Below are positions 1 through 9,110 of a stretch of 64,000 bases of DNA, piece after piece. The position numbers and the translations under genes are program-made. Source of the stretch: Marinoscillum luteum (lineage in GTDB: Bacteria > Bacteroidota > Bacteroidia > Cytophagales > Cyclobacteriaceae); NCBI RefSeq assembly GCF_044005705.1, contig NZ_JBIPKE010000011.1, positions 186,001-250,000 on the forward strand, in the 5' to 3' direction. Each line of letters begins with the position of its first letter. The stretch's first letter is position 1. The notes under the pieces were generated by a model that worked only from the letters and a program-made list of their open reading frames with translations, was not told the DNA's origin and did no database searches.

Positions 1-119
1 CAGGTAGGGTCACCTACGTCTTTAACAAGGAAGGAAAGCTGGTATCCACCTTCAGTTCGGCGGTGAAGGCCACCAGACACATCAAGGAGTCGCTGAAAGC
101 TCTATCCACCTGTCAATGA
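1..119 (+). CDS. C-terminal end of a peroxiredoxin (Bcp/AhpC-TSA type), partial
   Basis: An open frame enters from the left edge (first full codon at 3) and stops at TGA 117-119, giving the last 38 residues. The fragment contains VTYVFNKEGKLV followed by FSS and ATRHIKESLKAL. This is the typical end of thiol peroxidases of the Bcp/PrxQ group, where a beta strand 'YVFDKEG' is followed by a helix with 'ATKHxxEAL'. The peroxidatic cysteine lies outside the window. The end overlaps the convergent plsC gene by 18 bases. The family call rests on a short fragment. Confidence 0.6.
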   Translation, partial: GRVTYVFNKEGKLVSTFSSAVKATRHIKESLKALSTCQ

Positions 120-806
120 GGCTACTGGCTTATTAGCCAGTAGAGCTACCTTTTCCCTGACCTGCTCCACCACTTCGGCACTTCCATCGCAGGTGATCGG
201 AGCAGATACGCTCACTACCATCTGGGTACTGCTCCATTTGCCCCAGGTAAAGGACTTTCCGGTCTGCCTGATGCCTATGGGAAGGATCGGCACATTGGCC
301 TCTTTGGATAAAATAAAAGGACCTTTTTTGAAATGAGCGATCTGATGATCCACTGTGCGTGTGCCCTCGGGAAACATCAACACTGATTTTCCCTGATTAA
401 TCAGTTTAGCTGATCGCTTCAGACTCTCCATCGATTTTTTTCGGTTGGACCGATCAATAAAAATCATACCCGTGGCCATCATGTACCACCCAAGGAATGG
501 GATGATTCTCAACTCTTTCTTTGCCACAAAGTACAGGTTGGCAGGAATCGCCCGAAAAAGAATGGGTATATCCAAATACGACTGATGATTACAGACAAAC
601 ACATAGGGTTTGTCTCGCTCAATGACTTCCATCCCACTCTTTTCTATTCGGATACGAAAAGCCCACAAAATACCCGGAGCCCAGCAGCTACGGGCCATCG
701 CCACAGGTATGGCTGTGCGAAAAGTGAATAGATAGATAATGAGCGACAGGCTAATCCAAAAGATGCTCCAAACCGCACAAAAGAAAACTCTTAAAAATAC
801 CAGCAT
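102..806 (-). CDS. plsC: 1-acyl-sn-glycerol-3-phosphate acyltransferase (PlsC family)
   Basis: Transfers an acyl chain to the sn-2 position of lysophosphatidate, making phosphatidate for membrane lipids at the inner membrane. The 234-aa protein has an N-terminal hydrophobic helix (about residues 5-30), the catalytic HX4D motif within NHQSYLD (H74, D79) and the substrate-binding FPEGTR at 145-150. Length is usual for the family. It is transcribed away from leuS; a perfect -7 element lies just upstream at 828-835. Paralogues acting on other lysolipids exist, so the exact acceptor is inferred from the family. Confidence 0.9.
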   Translation of the reverse strand: MLVFLRVFFCAVWSIFWISLSLIIYLFTFRTAIPVAMARSCWAPGILWAFRIRIEKSGMEVIERDKPYVFVCNHQSYLDIPILFRAIPANLYFVAKKELRIIPFLGWYMMATGMIFIDRSNRKKSMESLKRSAKLINQGKSVLMFPEGTRTVDHQIAHFKKGPFILSKEANVPILPIGIRQTGKSFTWGKWSSTQMVVSVSAPITCDGSAEVVEQVREKVALLANKPVASLTGG

Positions 807-827
807 TCAATCAATCAAAATTCTCCT

Positions 828-835
828 CAAAGCTA
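828..835 (-). promoter_or_regulatory. Bacteroidota -7 element for plsC
   Basis: On the minus strand this reads TAGCTTTG, an exact match to TAnnTTTG. It lies 22 bases before the plsC start codon, implying a short leader. No clear TTG is seen at the -33 position. Confidence 0.45.
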
Positions 836-903
836 AGCACTCTCCCATAAAATGGTACCCACTTAAAAGCTTTGATTTAATACTCGTTTTTCAGGGCATC
901 GTT

Positions 904-911
904 TAACTTTG
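904..911 (+). promoter_or_regulatory. Bacteroidota -7 element for leuS
   Basis: TAACTTTG matches TAnnTTTG exactly, 25 bases before the leuS ATG. The -33 box is weak. Together with the element at 828-835 it makes the 130-base plsC-leuS gap a divergent promoter region. Confidence 0.5.
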
Positions 912-936
912 CGCACTTTATAAAAATCGAGAATCA

Positions 937-3711
937 ATGGCCGAGTACAAACATCTGGAGGTAGAAAAAAAATGGCAACAATACTGGCAGGAAAACAAGA
1001 TCTATGAAGTAAGCATAGATCCTTCCAGGCCCAAGTATTACATCCTGGATATGTTTCCGTATCCTTCAGGTGCCGGACTACACGTAGGCCACCCACTTGG
1101 CTACATTGCTACAGACATTATTTCTCGTTTCAAACGACTCAAAGGGCACAATGTGCTTCACCCGATGGGTTTTGATGCCTTTGGTCTACCGGCTGAGCAG
1201 TATGCCATCCAGACTGGTCAGCATCCGGCCATTACCACGGAAACCAACATCACCCGCTACAAAGAACAGCTCACCAATCTGGGATTCAGCTATGACTGGT
1301 CTCGCGAGGTGCGCACTTCAGAACCCTCCTACTACAAATGGACCCAATGGATCTTCAAGCAGCTATTTAACAGCTGGTACAACAAAGACTCAGACAAGGC
1401 AGAGCATATAGACACATTGATTACAGCTTTCGCCGAAAGCGGAAATCAGGCGATCAATGCCGTGTGTGATGATGACGTGCCTGCATTCAGTGCAGGTGAT
1501 TGGAACAGTTGGTCGGAAGAGGCGCAGCAAAAAATGTTGCTTAAATACCGACTGACCTATATCGCAGAAACCACCGTAAACTGGTGTCCGGCTTTAGGTA
1601 CTGTCCTTTCCAACGATGAAGTAAAAGACGGATTTTCGGAGCGGGGCGGCCACCCTGTCGTAAAAAAGAGCATGGCACAATGGAGCATGCGGATCACGGC
1701 CTATGCCGACAGACTCATTTCCGGGCTGGATAAAATTGACTGGCCAGAGCCTATCAAAGACATGCAACGCAACTGGATCGGCAAATCCTATGGCGCTGAA
1801 GTAGATTTCGCCATTGAAAATTCAGATAAGAAGATCAGAGTCTTTACCACCAGAATTGACACCATCTATGGGGTGAGCTTCATGGTGGTGGCACCTGAAG
1901 CCGAAATCGTACAGCACCTGACCACTCCTGAGCAAAAACAGGAGGTTGAAGATTATATTGCCGTGGCCAAAAACCGCTCTGAGCGTGAGCGAATGAGCGA
2001 CGTGAAGACCGTTTCCGGGGTGTTTACCGGGAGTTATGTGATCCATCCGTTTAGCGGAGAGAAAGTGCCTGTCTGGATTGCCGACTATGTATTGGCAGGA
2101 TACGGTACCGGAGCAGTGATGGCCGTACCTAGCGGAGACCAAAGGGATTTTGACTTTGCCAAGCACTTTGACCTGCCGATAGTACAAATAATCGATTCGC
2201 AAAAAATTACCGAAACGGAAGCTGATGCCACCAAAGAGGGCAAAATGATCAATTCAGGTATTCTGAACGGGCTTACTCCACTTGAGGCCATCGACAAGGC
2301 TATTGCTGAGGTGGAGCAGAAGGGAATTGGGGTTAGAAAAGTGAACTACAGATTGCGTGACGCCATCTTTGGTCGCCAGCGCTACTGGGGTGAGCCTATT
2401 CCGGTTCACTTCAAAAATGGCATCCCCTATCTACTGGAAGACAGCGAACTGCCACTCAACCTTCCTGAGGTAGATAAGTATCTCCCCACAGAAGACGGTG
2501 CGCCCCCACTGGGCCGTGCAGACAACTGGCAGTACAAAGATGGTACTCCCTATGAGCTGACCACCATGCCTGGTTGGGCCGGATCCAGCTGGTACTTTTT
2601 CAGGTACATGGACCCGGACAATGATCAGGAATTTGCGTCTGAAAAAGCCCTTGACTACTGGCAGCAGGTGGACTTCTATATGGGTGGCAGTGAGCATGCC
2701 ACCGGTCACCTCCTCTACTCCCGTTTCTGGACCAAATTCCTCTACGACATGGGATTCATCAAAGTAGATGAGTATGCTAAGAAGCTGGTGAATCAAGGAA
2801 TGATTCAGGGCCGCTCAAACTTCGTTTACCGGGTAAAAAATGAGAACAAATATGTGTCCTTTGGACTGAGAAAAGAATTTGATACTTACCCGGTGCACGT
2901 GGATGTCAACATTGTAAAAGATGACATTCTGGACCTGGAGGCGTTTAAGTCATTTAGACCAGACGCAGAAGATGCAGAGTTTGTATTGGAAAACGGCAAA
3001 TACGTCTGTGGCTGGGAAGTAGAAAAAATGTCCAAATCCAAGTACAATGTGGTCAATCCGGATGATCTGGTGGAAAAATACGGTGCTGATACACTCAGAA
3101 TGTACGAGATGTTTCTTGGACCTATAGAGCAGAGTAAGCCCTGGAACACCAATGGCATAGAGGGTGTTTACAAATTTCTCAGGAAATTCTGGACGCTCTT
3201 TCACAACAACCGGGAGGATCTCCTGGTGGTCTCAGAGGAGCCCGCCACCAAAGAAGAGCTAAAGGTGCTCCACGGTCTTCTCAGGAAAATTGAGGACGAC
3301 ATAGAGCGCTTATCACTCAACACCTCAGTGAGTAATTTCATGATCGCCGTGAACGAACTGGGGGCACTCAGCTGTAACAAGCGGGCTATACTGGAGCCAA
3401 TGGTTATCGCCCTGGCCCCTTTCGCTCCACACCTTTCTGAGGAGCTCTGGTCACTTCTCGGACATGAGGAAAGCATTTTTAATGCATCCTACCCTGTATT
3501 TGATCCCAGTCATCTGGTAGAGGATAGTTTTGAGTACCCGATCATGGTGAATGGAAAAATGAGAGCCAAAATTCAATTGGGAGCGGATCTGTCAAAAGAA
3601 GAAATCGAGTCGCAGGCACTGGCTCACCCCAATGTACAGAAATGGACTGAAGGTAAAACGCCTAAAAAGGTAATCGTAGTACCTAAGAAGATCGTCAATG
3701 TGGTGGTATAA
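937..3711 (+). CDS. leuS: Leucyl-tRNA synthetase
   Basis: Charges tRNA-Leu with leucine in the cytoplasm. The 924-aa class I synthetase shows the HIGH-type motif HVGH at 49-52, preceded by PYPSGAGL, and KMSKS at 697-701. Between them lies the CP1 editing region (about 230-420), including the GTGAVMAVPSGDQRD segment typical of the hydrolytic site. The anticodon-binding and C-terminal domains follow. It is somewhat longer than the E. coli enzyme (860 aa); extra residues appear around 610-690, before KMSKS. The ATG follows the promoter at 904-911 by 25 bases. Confidence 0.98.
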   Translation: MAEYKHLEVEKKWQQYWQENKIYEVSIDPSRPKYYILDMFPYPSGAGLHVGHPLGYIATDIISRFKRLKGHNVLHPMGFDAFGLPAEQYAIQTGQHPAITTETNITRYKEQLTNLGFSYDWSREVRTSEPSYYKWTQWIFKQLFNSWYNKDSDKAEHIDTLITAFAESGNQAINAVCDDDVPAFSAGDWNSWSEEAQQKMLLKYRLTYIAETTVNWCPALGTVLSNDEVKDGFSERGGHPVVKKSMAQWSMRITAYADRLISGLDKIDWPEPIKDMQRNWIGKSYGAEVDFAIENSDKKIRVFTTRIDTIYGVSFMVVAPEAEIVQHLTTPEQKQEVEDYIAVAKNRSERERMSDVKTVSGVFTGSYVIHPFSGEKVPVWIADYVLAGYGTGAVMAVPSGDQRDFDFAKHFDLPIVQIIDSQKITETEADATKEGKMINSGILNGLTPLEAIDKAIAEVEQKGIGVRKVNYRLRDAIFGRQRYWGEPIPVHFKNGIPYLLEDSELPLNLPEVDKYLPTEDGAPPLGRADNWQYKDGTPYELTTMPGWAGSSWYFFRYMDPDNDQEFASEKALDYWQQVDFYMGGSEHATGHLLYSRFWTKFLYDMGFIKVDEYAKKLVNQGMIQGRSNFVYRVKNENKYVSFGLRKEFDTYPVHVDVNIVKDDILDLEAFKSFRPDAEDAEFVLENGKYVCGWEVEKMSKSKYNVVNPDDLVEKYGADTLRMYEMFLGPIEQSKPWNTNGIEGVYKFLRKFWTLFHNNREDLLVVSEEPATKEELKVLHGLLRKIEDDIERLSLNTSVSNFMIAVNELGALSCNKRAILEPMVIALAPFAPHLSEELWSLLGHEESIFNASYPVFDPSHLVEDSFEYPIMVNGKMRAKIQLGADLSKEEIESQALAHPNVQKWTEGKTPKKVIVVPKKIVNVVV

Positions 3712-3742
3712 TCGTGGCATTATTTGTGCAATCAACCACCAC

Positions 3743-4186
3743 ATGAAAAACGCAATAATCGTAGCGACTTTGCTCTTTCTGGGAGCTTGCACGAGACCCG
3801 AAGATGCTCCGCAATTCATAGGGATAGAGAACATTGAAGTCTCAAAAATCATGGGTACCAATGCCGTGCTTAAAGCAGAAGCTATTTTTTACAACCCCAA
3901 CGATGTAAAAATGAAGCTGCGCAAAGTGAACATTGATATCGAACTGGAAGGCAAAAAAATCGGAGTGATCAACCAGGAATTTACGACCAAAGTACCTGCC
4001 CTTTCCGAATTCAGGGTGCCATTGAATGCCAGCTTTGATATAACAGAAATCGGACTACTCAATGGCATCATCAGCATCCTGGGTGGGAAAAAGGTGGCAG
4101 TTCATTATAAGGGGTTTGTGAAAGTCTCCGTGCACGGTTACCCCGCTACTGTTCCTATTGACTTTGAAGAGGAAGTGAGGATGTGA
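3743..4186 (+). CDS. LEA14-like (WHy domain) lipoprotein
   Basis: Predicted 147-aa lipoprotein. I place the start at ATG 3743, where a normal lipoprotein signal begins (MKNAIIVATLLFLGAC, lipobox LGAC); the frame is open further upstream to 3698 but would put a hydrophilic stretch before the signal and overlap leuS. The mature part has the LEA type-2/WHy pattern: 'NPNDVKMKLRKVNIDIEL', then 'VPLNASFDI' and a closing strand 'FVKVSVHGYPATVPIDFEEEV'. Such Ig-like folds occur in many bacterial envelope proteins of unknown function. It lies 31 bases after leuS and may share its transcript. Confidence 0.7.
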   Translation: MKNAIIVATLLFLGACTRPEDAPQFIGIENIEVSKIMGTNAVLKAEAIFYNPNDVKMKLRKVNIDIELEGKKIGVINQEFTTKVPALSEFRVPLNASFDITEIGLLNGIISILGGKKVAVHYKGFVKVSVHGYPATVPIDFEEEVRM

Positions 4187-4224
4187 CCGATAAATACTTA
4201 GACAAAAATCCCTAAAACGTGGTA

Positions 4225-4255
4225 TTGAACTGGATTTGGCTTTTGGCTAGCTTTA
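4225..4255 (+). promoter_or_regulatory. candidate promoter for the small ORF at 4275
   Basis: TTG at 4225-4227, a 20-base spacer, then TAGCTTTA at 4248-4255, one base from TAnnTTTG. It ends 19 bases before the ATG at 4275. Spacing fits the Bacteroidota sigma-A pattern; the match is not perfect. Confidence 0.35.
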
Positions 4256-4274
4256 TGCAATAATTAGCACAAAA

Positions 4275-4391
4275 ATGAAACGCCTTATCTCCACCGCCCT
4301 GATTCTTCTGATTTCCAGCCTTTTTGTTTTATTGGGCTTCAAGAAATTTCGTCCTTCCGTACAAAAACCCTCTTCGAAGCTTTTCGTCTGA
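4275..4391 (+). CDS. small hydrophobic protein (38 aa), unknown function
   Basis: A 38-codon frame from ATG 4275 to TGA 4389-4391. It encodes two N-terminal basic residues, a hydrophobic stretch ISTALILLISSLFVLLGF (about residues 5-22) and a basic, serine-rich tail: a single membrane segment or an uncleaved signal. It has its own candidate promoter and ends 5 bases before the convergent VOC gene stop. I do not recognise a family. It may be non-coding; the main support is the hydrophobic pattern and the promoter. Confidence 0.4.
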   Translation: MKRLISTALILLISSLFVLLGFKKFRPSVQKPSSKLFV

Positions 4392-4396
4392 CCTGA

Positions 4397-4780
4397 CTAA
4401 ACCGTCAGTTCAATGATGTTTCCCTCGGGATCCAGTATGATGCTTTCGTAATAGCCGTCACCTGTAGTTCGTGGTTCGCTGTGAATGGTGATGCCCGCAC
4501 GTCTGAATCGTTCTGTGTACTCATCCACGGCCTCTCTGCTTCCCAGACTTAGCGCCATATGAGCCCAACCCAATTGAGTGGAGGTCCCCTTTTGGTGATG
4601 GTCTTGTTGTTGCATCAGTTCCAGGCGCGTATCCCCATCTGCAAAGGTTAAAAAATAGGATTTGAAGTTCTTTTTAGGGTTGTGATAAAGATCGGAGGCA
4701 ATGGCTCCGAAATACTTCACATAGAATGATTTGATGGCTTCCAGGTCACCAACCCAGATTGCCAGGTGCTCTATTTTCAT
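4397..4780 (-). CDS. VOC-superfamily (glyoxalase/bleomycin-resistance fold) protein
   Basis: 127-aa metal-dependent enzyme of the vicinal oxygen chelate superfamily. It begins MKIEHLAIWVGDLE, with the metal-ligand His at residue 5, and has the paired beta-alpha-beta units, 'RLELMQQ' with the internal ligand Glu, 'GWAHMALSLG' with the second-half His, and the final 'DPEGNIIELTV' with the last Glu. This is close to lactoylglutathione-lyase-like proteins, but the substrate cannot be read from sequence. It starts 2 bases after the stop of the lipoprotein gene upstream, so the two are almost certainly co-transcribed. Confidence 0.85.
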   Translation of the reverse strand: MKIEHLAIWVGDLEAIKSFYVKYFGAIASDLYHNPKKNFKSYFLTFADGDTRLELMQQQDHHQKGTSTQLGWAHMALSLGSREAVDEYTERFRRAGITIHSEPRTTGDGYYESIILDPEGNIIELTV

Positions 4781-4782
4781 AT

Positions 4783-5613
4783 TTAAAATCCGGAATTGGG
4801 ATCTTCTTTTATGGCGTCATCCAAGGAAGGTTCTACCTCAACCTCCTGTATTATGGGGTCTGATTTGACCTTTTTCCCTTTAAAGAGGCCTTTAAAAAAA
4901 CCTCCGGAAGACACTGAATCGGCAGGGTTATCAGACAGAGGCTCTGAGACTTCCTCCTGTATGGGCACTCTGGTATAGAGATACTGTCCAAAATGCTTAT
5001 TGTAATACGCCTGCTCAACATTCAATGCCTTGTCATTTGGATCATACCTATAGAGGTATTTGAGTTCCGTTTTAGGCTTGGCCGGCTCCACTATCGCCAA
5101 CGTAGGAATATCGAGGGTATCCTCTTCGGAAGAAACAATGGTAGCTGTAGAGTCAATCACCACAGTAGCCGAATCAGAAAAATCACTGGCAATAAATTCA
5201 CCAACATCCTCCACCACAGGAGGCTCTTCAATAGGCTTTGGTGCTAGTATATTCTCCTTAGGGGCGGTCCTGAGTTCGTAGTTCTTCAGCCAATAAGGTT
5301 CATATTTAACGATTCCAAACTTGGTCTTCTTCACCTCATCCGGGGTAACCACATAAGGCTCTACATAGGCAAAATAATCAATCCCTTTGCCAACAGACGC
5401 CACCACCGCTCCCGCACTATCCAGCGATACCGGCTTCTGACTCGCCAGATATTTTAGGCGCTCATCCTTGTCTATTTTCCAGAGGTAAGAATAGTAGGCC
5501 ATCCGCACCGAATCATCCAGAATATAGGTACTCTGAAAAGCCGGACAAATGATCTTGTCACGACAGGAGGCCAGGCATAAGATGATGATAATAACAGCGG
5601 AAAGTTGCCTCAT
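4783..5613 (-). CDS. predicted lipoprotein, unknown function
   Basis: 276 aa from ATG 5613 (MRQLSAVIIIILCLASC). The frame runs back to a TTG at 5637, but the ATG gives a clean lipoprotein signal with lipobox LASC. The mature protein is acidic and Pro/Glu/Asp-rich, with a segment of repeated IVDSTAT/SSEED type around the middle, suggesting an extended surface linker. No catalytic motif is visible and I do not recognise the family. It is followed after 2 bases by the VOC gene and preceded by a 65-base gap after the SGNH hydrolase. Confidence 0.65.
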   Translation of the reverse strand: MRQLSAVIIIILCLASCRDKIICPAFQSTYILDDSVRMAYYSYLWKIDKDERLKYLASQKPVSLDSAGAVVASVGKGIDYFAYVEPYVVTPDEVKKTKFGIVKYEPYWLKNYELRTAPKENILAPKPIEEPPVVEDVGEFIASDFSDSATVVIDSTATIVSSEEDTLDIPTLAIVEPAKPKTELKYLYRYDPNDKALNVEQAYYNKHFGQYLYTRVPIQEEVSEPLSDNPADSVSSGGFFKGLFKGKKVKSDPIIQEVEVEPSLDDAIKEDPNSGF

Positions 5614-5702
5614 AAATATGGCTATCGGCGAATACAACCCCTAAAATAGGATTATTTTAATTATGGTAAAAGTTTGTAGGGCAGAAAGAAAGTGTTTCAA
5701 TA

Positions 5703-6488
5703 TCACTCATCTAAGATTTCCAGTGCGTGAGGAAGGATCATTTGCACCCATGCTGCATACATTTCTCCTGACGGGTGGAGGCCATCCTCAGCCACATATT
5801 CGGGCTTGGTGGCAGCTTCCCTCGATATAGGAGTGATATTGAAAAATGTCACACCGTAAGCCTCCGAAAAGCCTCTGGCCATATTGTTATAATCGTCTAT
5901 CTCACGAGCGATTTTAGCCCGATCACTATTGGCCGCAAAGGGTGTCACTCCATAGTCAGGAATACTCACCACGATCACCCGACGCTTGTCTCCTCCGGCA
6001 AAGGCAATGGCCTGCTTTAGCAGGAACTCAAACTCGGTCCGATAAATAGATATGCTGTAGCCACGATACTGATTATTCACTCCTATAAGCAACGAAACCC
6101 AATCATAAGGCCCTTTTACTTCAGAATGGTCGATACCATCTTGAAGCTCCGCTGTGGTCCACCCTGTCCTGGCAATGATCTCAGAATCCTTCATTTCCAC
6201 ACCCCTTTCACGGAGCTCTGTGACCAGCTGTACAGGCCATCTTTCTGCTATTTCCACACTTTCTCCAATGGTGTATGAGTCACCCAAAGCGAGAAAACTT
6301 ATGCTTCCATTTGTCATAGTAGTATCCTCATTATTTTCTTCATTTTCAGAACTTTCCTCATCTTCTGGCTCAGCATCGTCATTTGCAGGGGTTTCATCCT
6401 TTGTTTTCTCCTCATTTTCAGGGCGGTTATCATCTGCCTCCATACAGGAAAGTGGGAAAATCAGGCAAAACAAATAAATCAACTTCAT
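5703..6488 (-). CDS. SGNH/GDSL-family hydrolase, lipoprotein with acidic linker
   Basis: 261-aa esterase/lipase of the SGNH fold, probably lipid-anchored in the envelope (N-terminal MKLIYLFCLIFPLSC, lipobox-like LSC). Residues 18-58 are an almost purely Glu/Asp/Asn linker. The catalytic blocks follow in order: ALGDSYT (Ser71), the block III IGVNNQ (Asn138/139) and DGLHPS (Asp235, His238). Substrates of this family include acetylated sugars, lipids and esters; none can be chosen here. Its start overlaps the YjbR-like gene stop by 4 bases, indicating translational coupling. Confidence 0.85.
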   Translation of the reverse strand: MKLIYLFCLIFPLSCMEADDNRPENEEKTKDETPANDDAEPEDEESSENEENNEDTTMTNGSISFLALGDSYTIGESVEIAERWPVQLVTELRERGVEMKDSEIIARTGWTTAELQDGIDHSEVKGPYDWVSLLIGVNNQYRGYSISIYRTEFEFLLKQAIAFAGGDKRRVIVVSIPDYGVTPFAANSDRAKIAREIDDYNNMARGFSEAYGVTFFNITPISREAATKPEYVAEDGLHPSGEMYAAWVQMILPHALEILDE

Positions 6489-6838
6489 AGGTTCTTCAGT
6501 TCTGCTTTCAATTTGGCCGGTAGGCCGGAGACGACCAGATCATATGAATCATCCACCCACTCCCGTATTTGCTGGTCTGAAAGAATCCCAACTGTCATCA
6601 CGGTATTCCAGTGTTTCTTGTTCATGTGATAGCCCGGCAGCACATCCTCAAACTCCTCTCGCAGCCTGATGGCTTTCTCCGGATCACACTTCAGGTTGAC
6701 ACTGACAAAATCTTCTACATTGGCCAGGGCAAACATTTTGCCCATCACCTTAAATACCAATGTATCGGCATCAAAAGGAAACTCCTCAGTCACTCCTGGC
6801 TTGGCAATGCAGTGATTTCTCAGATCTTCGATGTTCAT
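6485..6838 (-). CDS. MmcQ/YjbR-family protein
   Basis: 117-aa small protein of the MmcQ/YjbR family (CyaY-like fold, called DNA-binding in some annotations). Diagnostic features are the N-terminal 'KPGVTEEFPFDADTLVFKV', the GKMFALANVED segment and the closing 'YHMNKKHWNTV', in which the His-x-x-Lys/His-Trp motif is typical. The cellular role of the family is unclear. It sits between a small membrane protein gene and the SGNH hydrolase in the ispG-led minus-strand group. Confidence 0.88.
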   Translation of the reverse strand: MNIEDLRNHCIAKPGVTEEFPFDADTLVFKVMGKMFALANVEDFVSVNLKCDPEKAIRLREEFEDVLPGYHMNKKHWNTVMTVGILSDQQIREWVDDSYDLVVSGLPAKLKAELKNL

Positions 6839-6864
6839 AGATTACAGAATATACGATGCAAAGA

Positions 6865-7077
6865 CTATGATCGGATGATGTACCTCACGATGATGACAAT
6901 CACGCAGATCAAAAACATGATCATGGAAATCTTATTGATTCCATGCATCATCTTAATACTCGTATTGGTCGGTCGAGAAGGGTCTTTTTTTCTGAAAAAA
7001 TAGGTTAATACTTCTTTGAAATTGAAATAGTAACCAGCATCATTTTTCTCTTCATTCTGGTTTTGTTTCTCTGACAT
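6865..7077 (-). CDS. small single-pass membrane protein (70 aa), conserved type
   Basis: A hydrophilic N-terminus (many Gln/Asn/Glu) is followed by YFFRKKDPSRPTNTSIKMMHGINK and one membrane helix ISMIMFLICVIVIIVRYII at the end. The 'FRKKDP-RPTN' plus 'MHGINK' pattern occurs in small Bacteroidota proteins of unknown function (I believe DUF6728, not certain). The gene starts 18 bases after ispG, with which it probably shares a transcript. Confidence 0.7.
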   Translation of the reverse strand: MSEKQNQNEEKNDAGYYFNFKEVLTYFFRKKDPSRPTNTSIKMMHGINKISMIMFLICVIVIIVRYIIRS

Positions 7078-7095
7078 GGTCTTCTATTTGAATCG

Positions 7096-9081
7096 TTACA
7101 GGACAGCCTGTGGCTCTGTCCATTTGCCATCTTCCTTGATTAACTCTATCAATTCATCCAGGGCACGTGCAGAAGGCACTCCCCGCTTCATTACTTCTTT
7201 GCCTTTATACAAAGTGATCTTCCCCTTACCAGACCCCACATAACCATAATCTGCATCTGCCATTTCCCCCGGGCCATTCACTATACATCCCATGATCCCG
7301 ATTTTTACACCTTTCAGATGATCGGTGCGCTTCCTGATCATGGCAGTAGTCTCCTGCAGGTCAAACAAAGTACGCCCGCATGAAGGACACGAAATATACT
7401 CTGTCTTGGTGATCCTGGTCCTGGCCGCCTGCAATATCCCGAACACGGTGCTATTATACAGTTTGGCTTTAGCCAATCTCTCTGACCTGTCCCCTTTTAC
7501 CTGAGCCATGCTCAGAAGTGCTCCATCTCCAAAACCATCAATGAGCAAACCACCAATGTCGGTGGCAGGATACATCATCATGGCATCTGCATTGAGGTAA
7601 GGAAAAGATCGCTCTATCACCACCGGTATACTCACTCCGGCATTGACCAATCCAACGAAGGACTGACGCAAATCTGCATAAGCATGCTGATTATTTGTTT
7701 TGAGAATCAACACAGCGTTGGTCATCTGTCTGATCTTTTCGATCACAGATGGCGTGAGCTTCGTAGTAGATAGCTGTATGAAAATACACTTTGAATCAAT
7801 AGGCTTATCTATCTCATTTACAGTAATTAATGGGTACTTGTTCGCGTCTGAATTGACCGTCAACCAGGTGTTATAATCAAGTATCTCTTTAAGTCCATTG
7901 GGTAACATAAAGGGGATTGGGCGGGTACCGGTATAAATGTAATCGCACCCCAAATCATTCATCGTCCACTTGTCCAATTCCGGCAGGTAGAAGTGCCCAA
8001 TTGCTTTGAGGTCCTTCATTTCTACAGACTCGATATCAGAAAAATCCGCAATCACCCTGGGGACATTCCCACCACCAAAATTAATTACCTCATCCGTCTG
8101 GCGTTTCTGATATTCATAGGGATGGTAAACACTAAAATCACAGTTGGCTATTGGCGCATGCCCCTGTCTCCCCACGAGCCTGTCTACAAGGATTTGCCCT
8201 ACAGGGGCTTCTACTTCAGGTGCTTCGGTGAGAGAGACACGCACGGTATCTCCCAATCCATCCTCCAGCAGCACGCCTATTCCAAGGGCACTCTTGATTC
8301 GGCCATCCTCTGCTTCGCCCGCTTCCGTCACACCCAGGTGCAATGGATAAGGCTGTAGTCCTTCCTCATCCAACTTCTGAACGAGCAGTCGATAAGCCTG
8401 CACCATCACTTGTGGATTGCTGGATTTCATCGAGATCACAATATCAAAGTATTCCAGCTCTTCGCAAATCCTGATAAACTCCAGCGCTGACTCCACCATT
8501 CCTAATGGGGTGTCACCATATCGACTCATGATCCTATCAGACAATGAACCATGATTGGTACCAATGCGCATAGCCGTACCGTATTCCTTACAGATCTCCA
8601 CCAGGGGTGTAAACTTTTCGCGAATGCGGTGCAGTTCGGCATTATAAGTCTCGTCCGTATATTCTATCTCCTCAAATCGCTTTTTATCGGCATAGTTTCC
8701 CGGATTCACCCTTACCTTCTCCACGATGGTGGCAGCAAGTTCCGCGGCATTCGGAGTGAAGTGAATATCAGCCACCAGCGGCACAAAGCATCCCCTTTTG
8801 CTCAACTCACTTTTTATCTCGCGGAGGTTCTCGGCCTCTTTGATACTGGGTGCCGTAATTCGCACATACTCGCACCCACTCTCCACCATTCTCAATACCT
8901 GCTCCACCGAACCCTGTGTGTCCATGGTGTCCACGGTGGTCATGGATTGTACCCTGATAGGATTATCCCCACCCATGGGTACGTCCCCAACATACACCTC
9001 ACGTGTCTTTCTCCTTTTATATTGAGTGAGGCTATCGCAAAAATTGACCTTTCCGGTCAGGAGCTCATCGGCAGGGTTCAT
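7096..9081 (-). CDS. ispG: 4-hydroxy-3-methylbut-2-enyl diphosphate synthase, long form
   Basis: Penultimate enzyme of the MEP isoprenoid pathway, converting cyclic MEcPP to HMBPP with a [4Fe-4S] cluster. The 661-aa protein begins 'TREVYVGDVPMGGDNPIRVQSMTTVDT' (TIM barrel) and ends with the cluster domain: CPSC near residue 563 and GCIVNGPGEMADADYGYVG near 605. Short bacterial forms have about 370 aa; the extra 250 or so residues in the middle are the insert domain known from plants, Chlamydiae and Bacteroidota. A perfect -7 element lies upstream. The gene leads a minus-strand group running to 4397. Confidence 0.97.
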   Translation of the reverse strand: MNPADELLTGKVNFCDSLTQYKRRKTREVYVGDVPMGGDNPIRVQSMTTVDTMDTQGSVEQVLRMVESGCEYVRITAPSIKEAENLREIKSELSKRGCFVPLVADIHFTPNAAELAATIVEKVRVNPGNYADKKRFEEIEYTDETYNAELHRIREKFTPLVEICKEYGTAMRIGTNHGSLSDRIMSRYGDTPLGMVESALEFIRICEELEYFDIVISMKSSNPQVMVQAYRLLVQKLDEEGLQPYPLHLGVTEAGEAEDGRIKSALGIGVLLEDGLGDTVRVSLTEAPEVEAPVGQILVDRLVGRQGHAPIANCDFSVYHPYEYQKRQTDEVINFGGGNVPRVIADFSDIESVEMKDLKAIGHFYLPELDKWTMNDLGCDYIYTGTRPIPFMLPNGLKEILDYNTWLTVNSDANKYPLITVNEIDKPIDSKCIFIQLSTTKLTPSVIEKIRQMTNAVLILKTNNQHAYADLRQSFVGLVNAGVSIPVVIERSFPYLNADAMMMYPATDIGGLLIDGFGDGALLSMAQVKGDRSERLAKAKLYNSTVFGILQAARTRITKTEYISCPSCGRTLFDLQETTAMIRKRTDHLKGVKIGIMGCIVNGPGEMADADYGYVGSGKGKITLYKGKEVMKRGVPSARALDELIELIKEDGKWTEPQAVL

Positions 9082-9110
9082 AAAATAACATTTATGGTCT
9101 AAACACCATA

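Noticed and set aside
1822..2202. Long antisense frames within leuS, ispG, act and pyrG genes
   Set aside because: They lie opposite well-supported genes and lack domains, signals or promoters.
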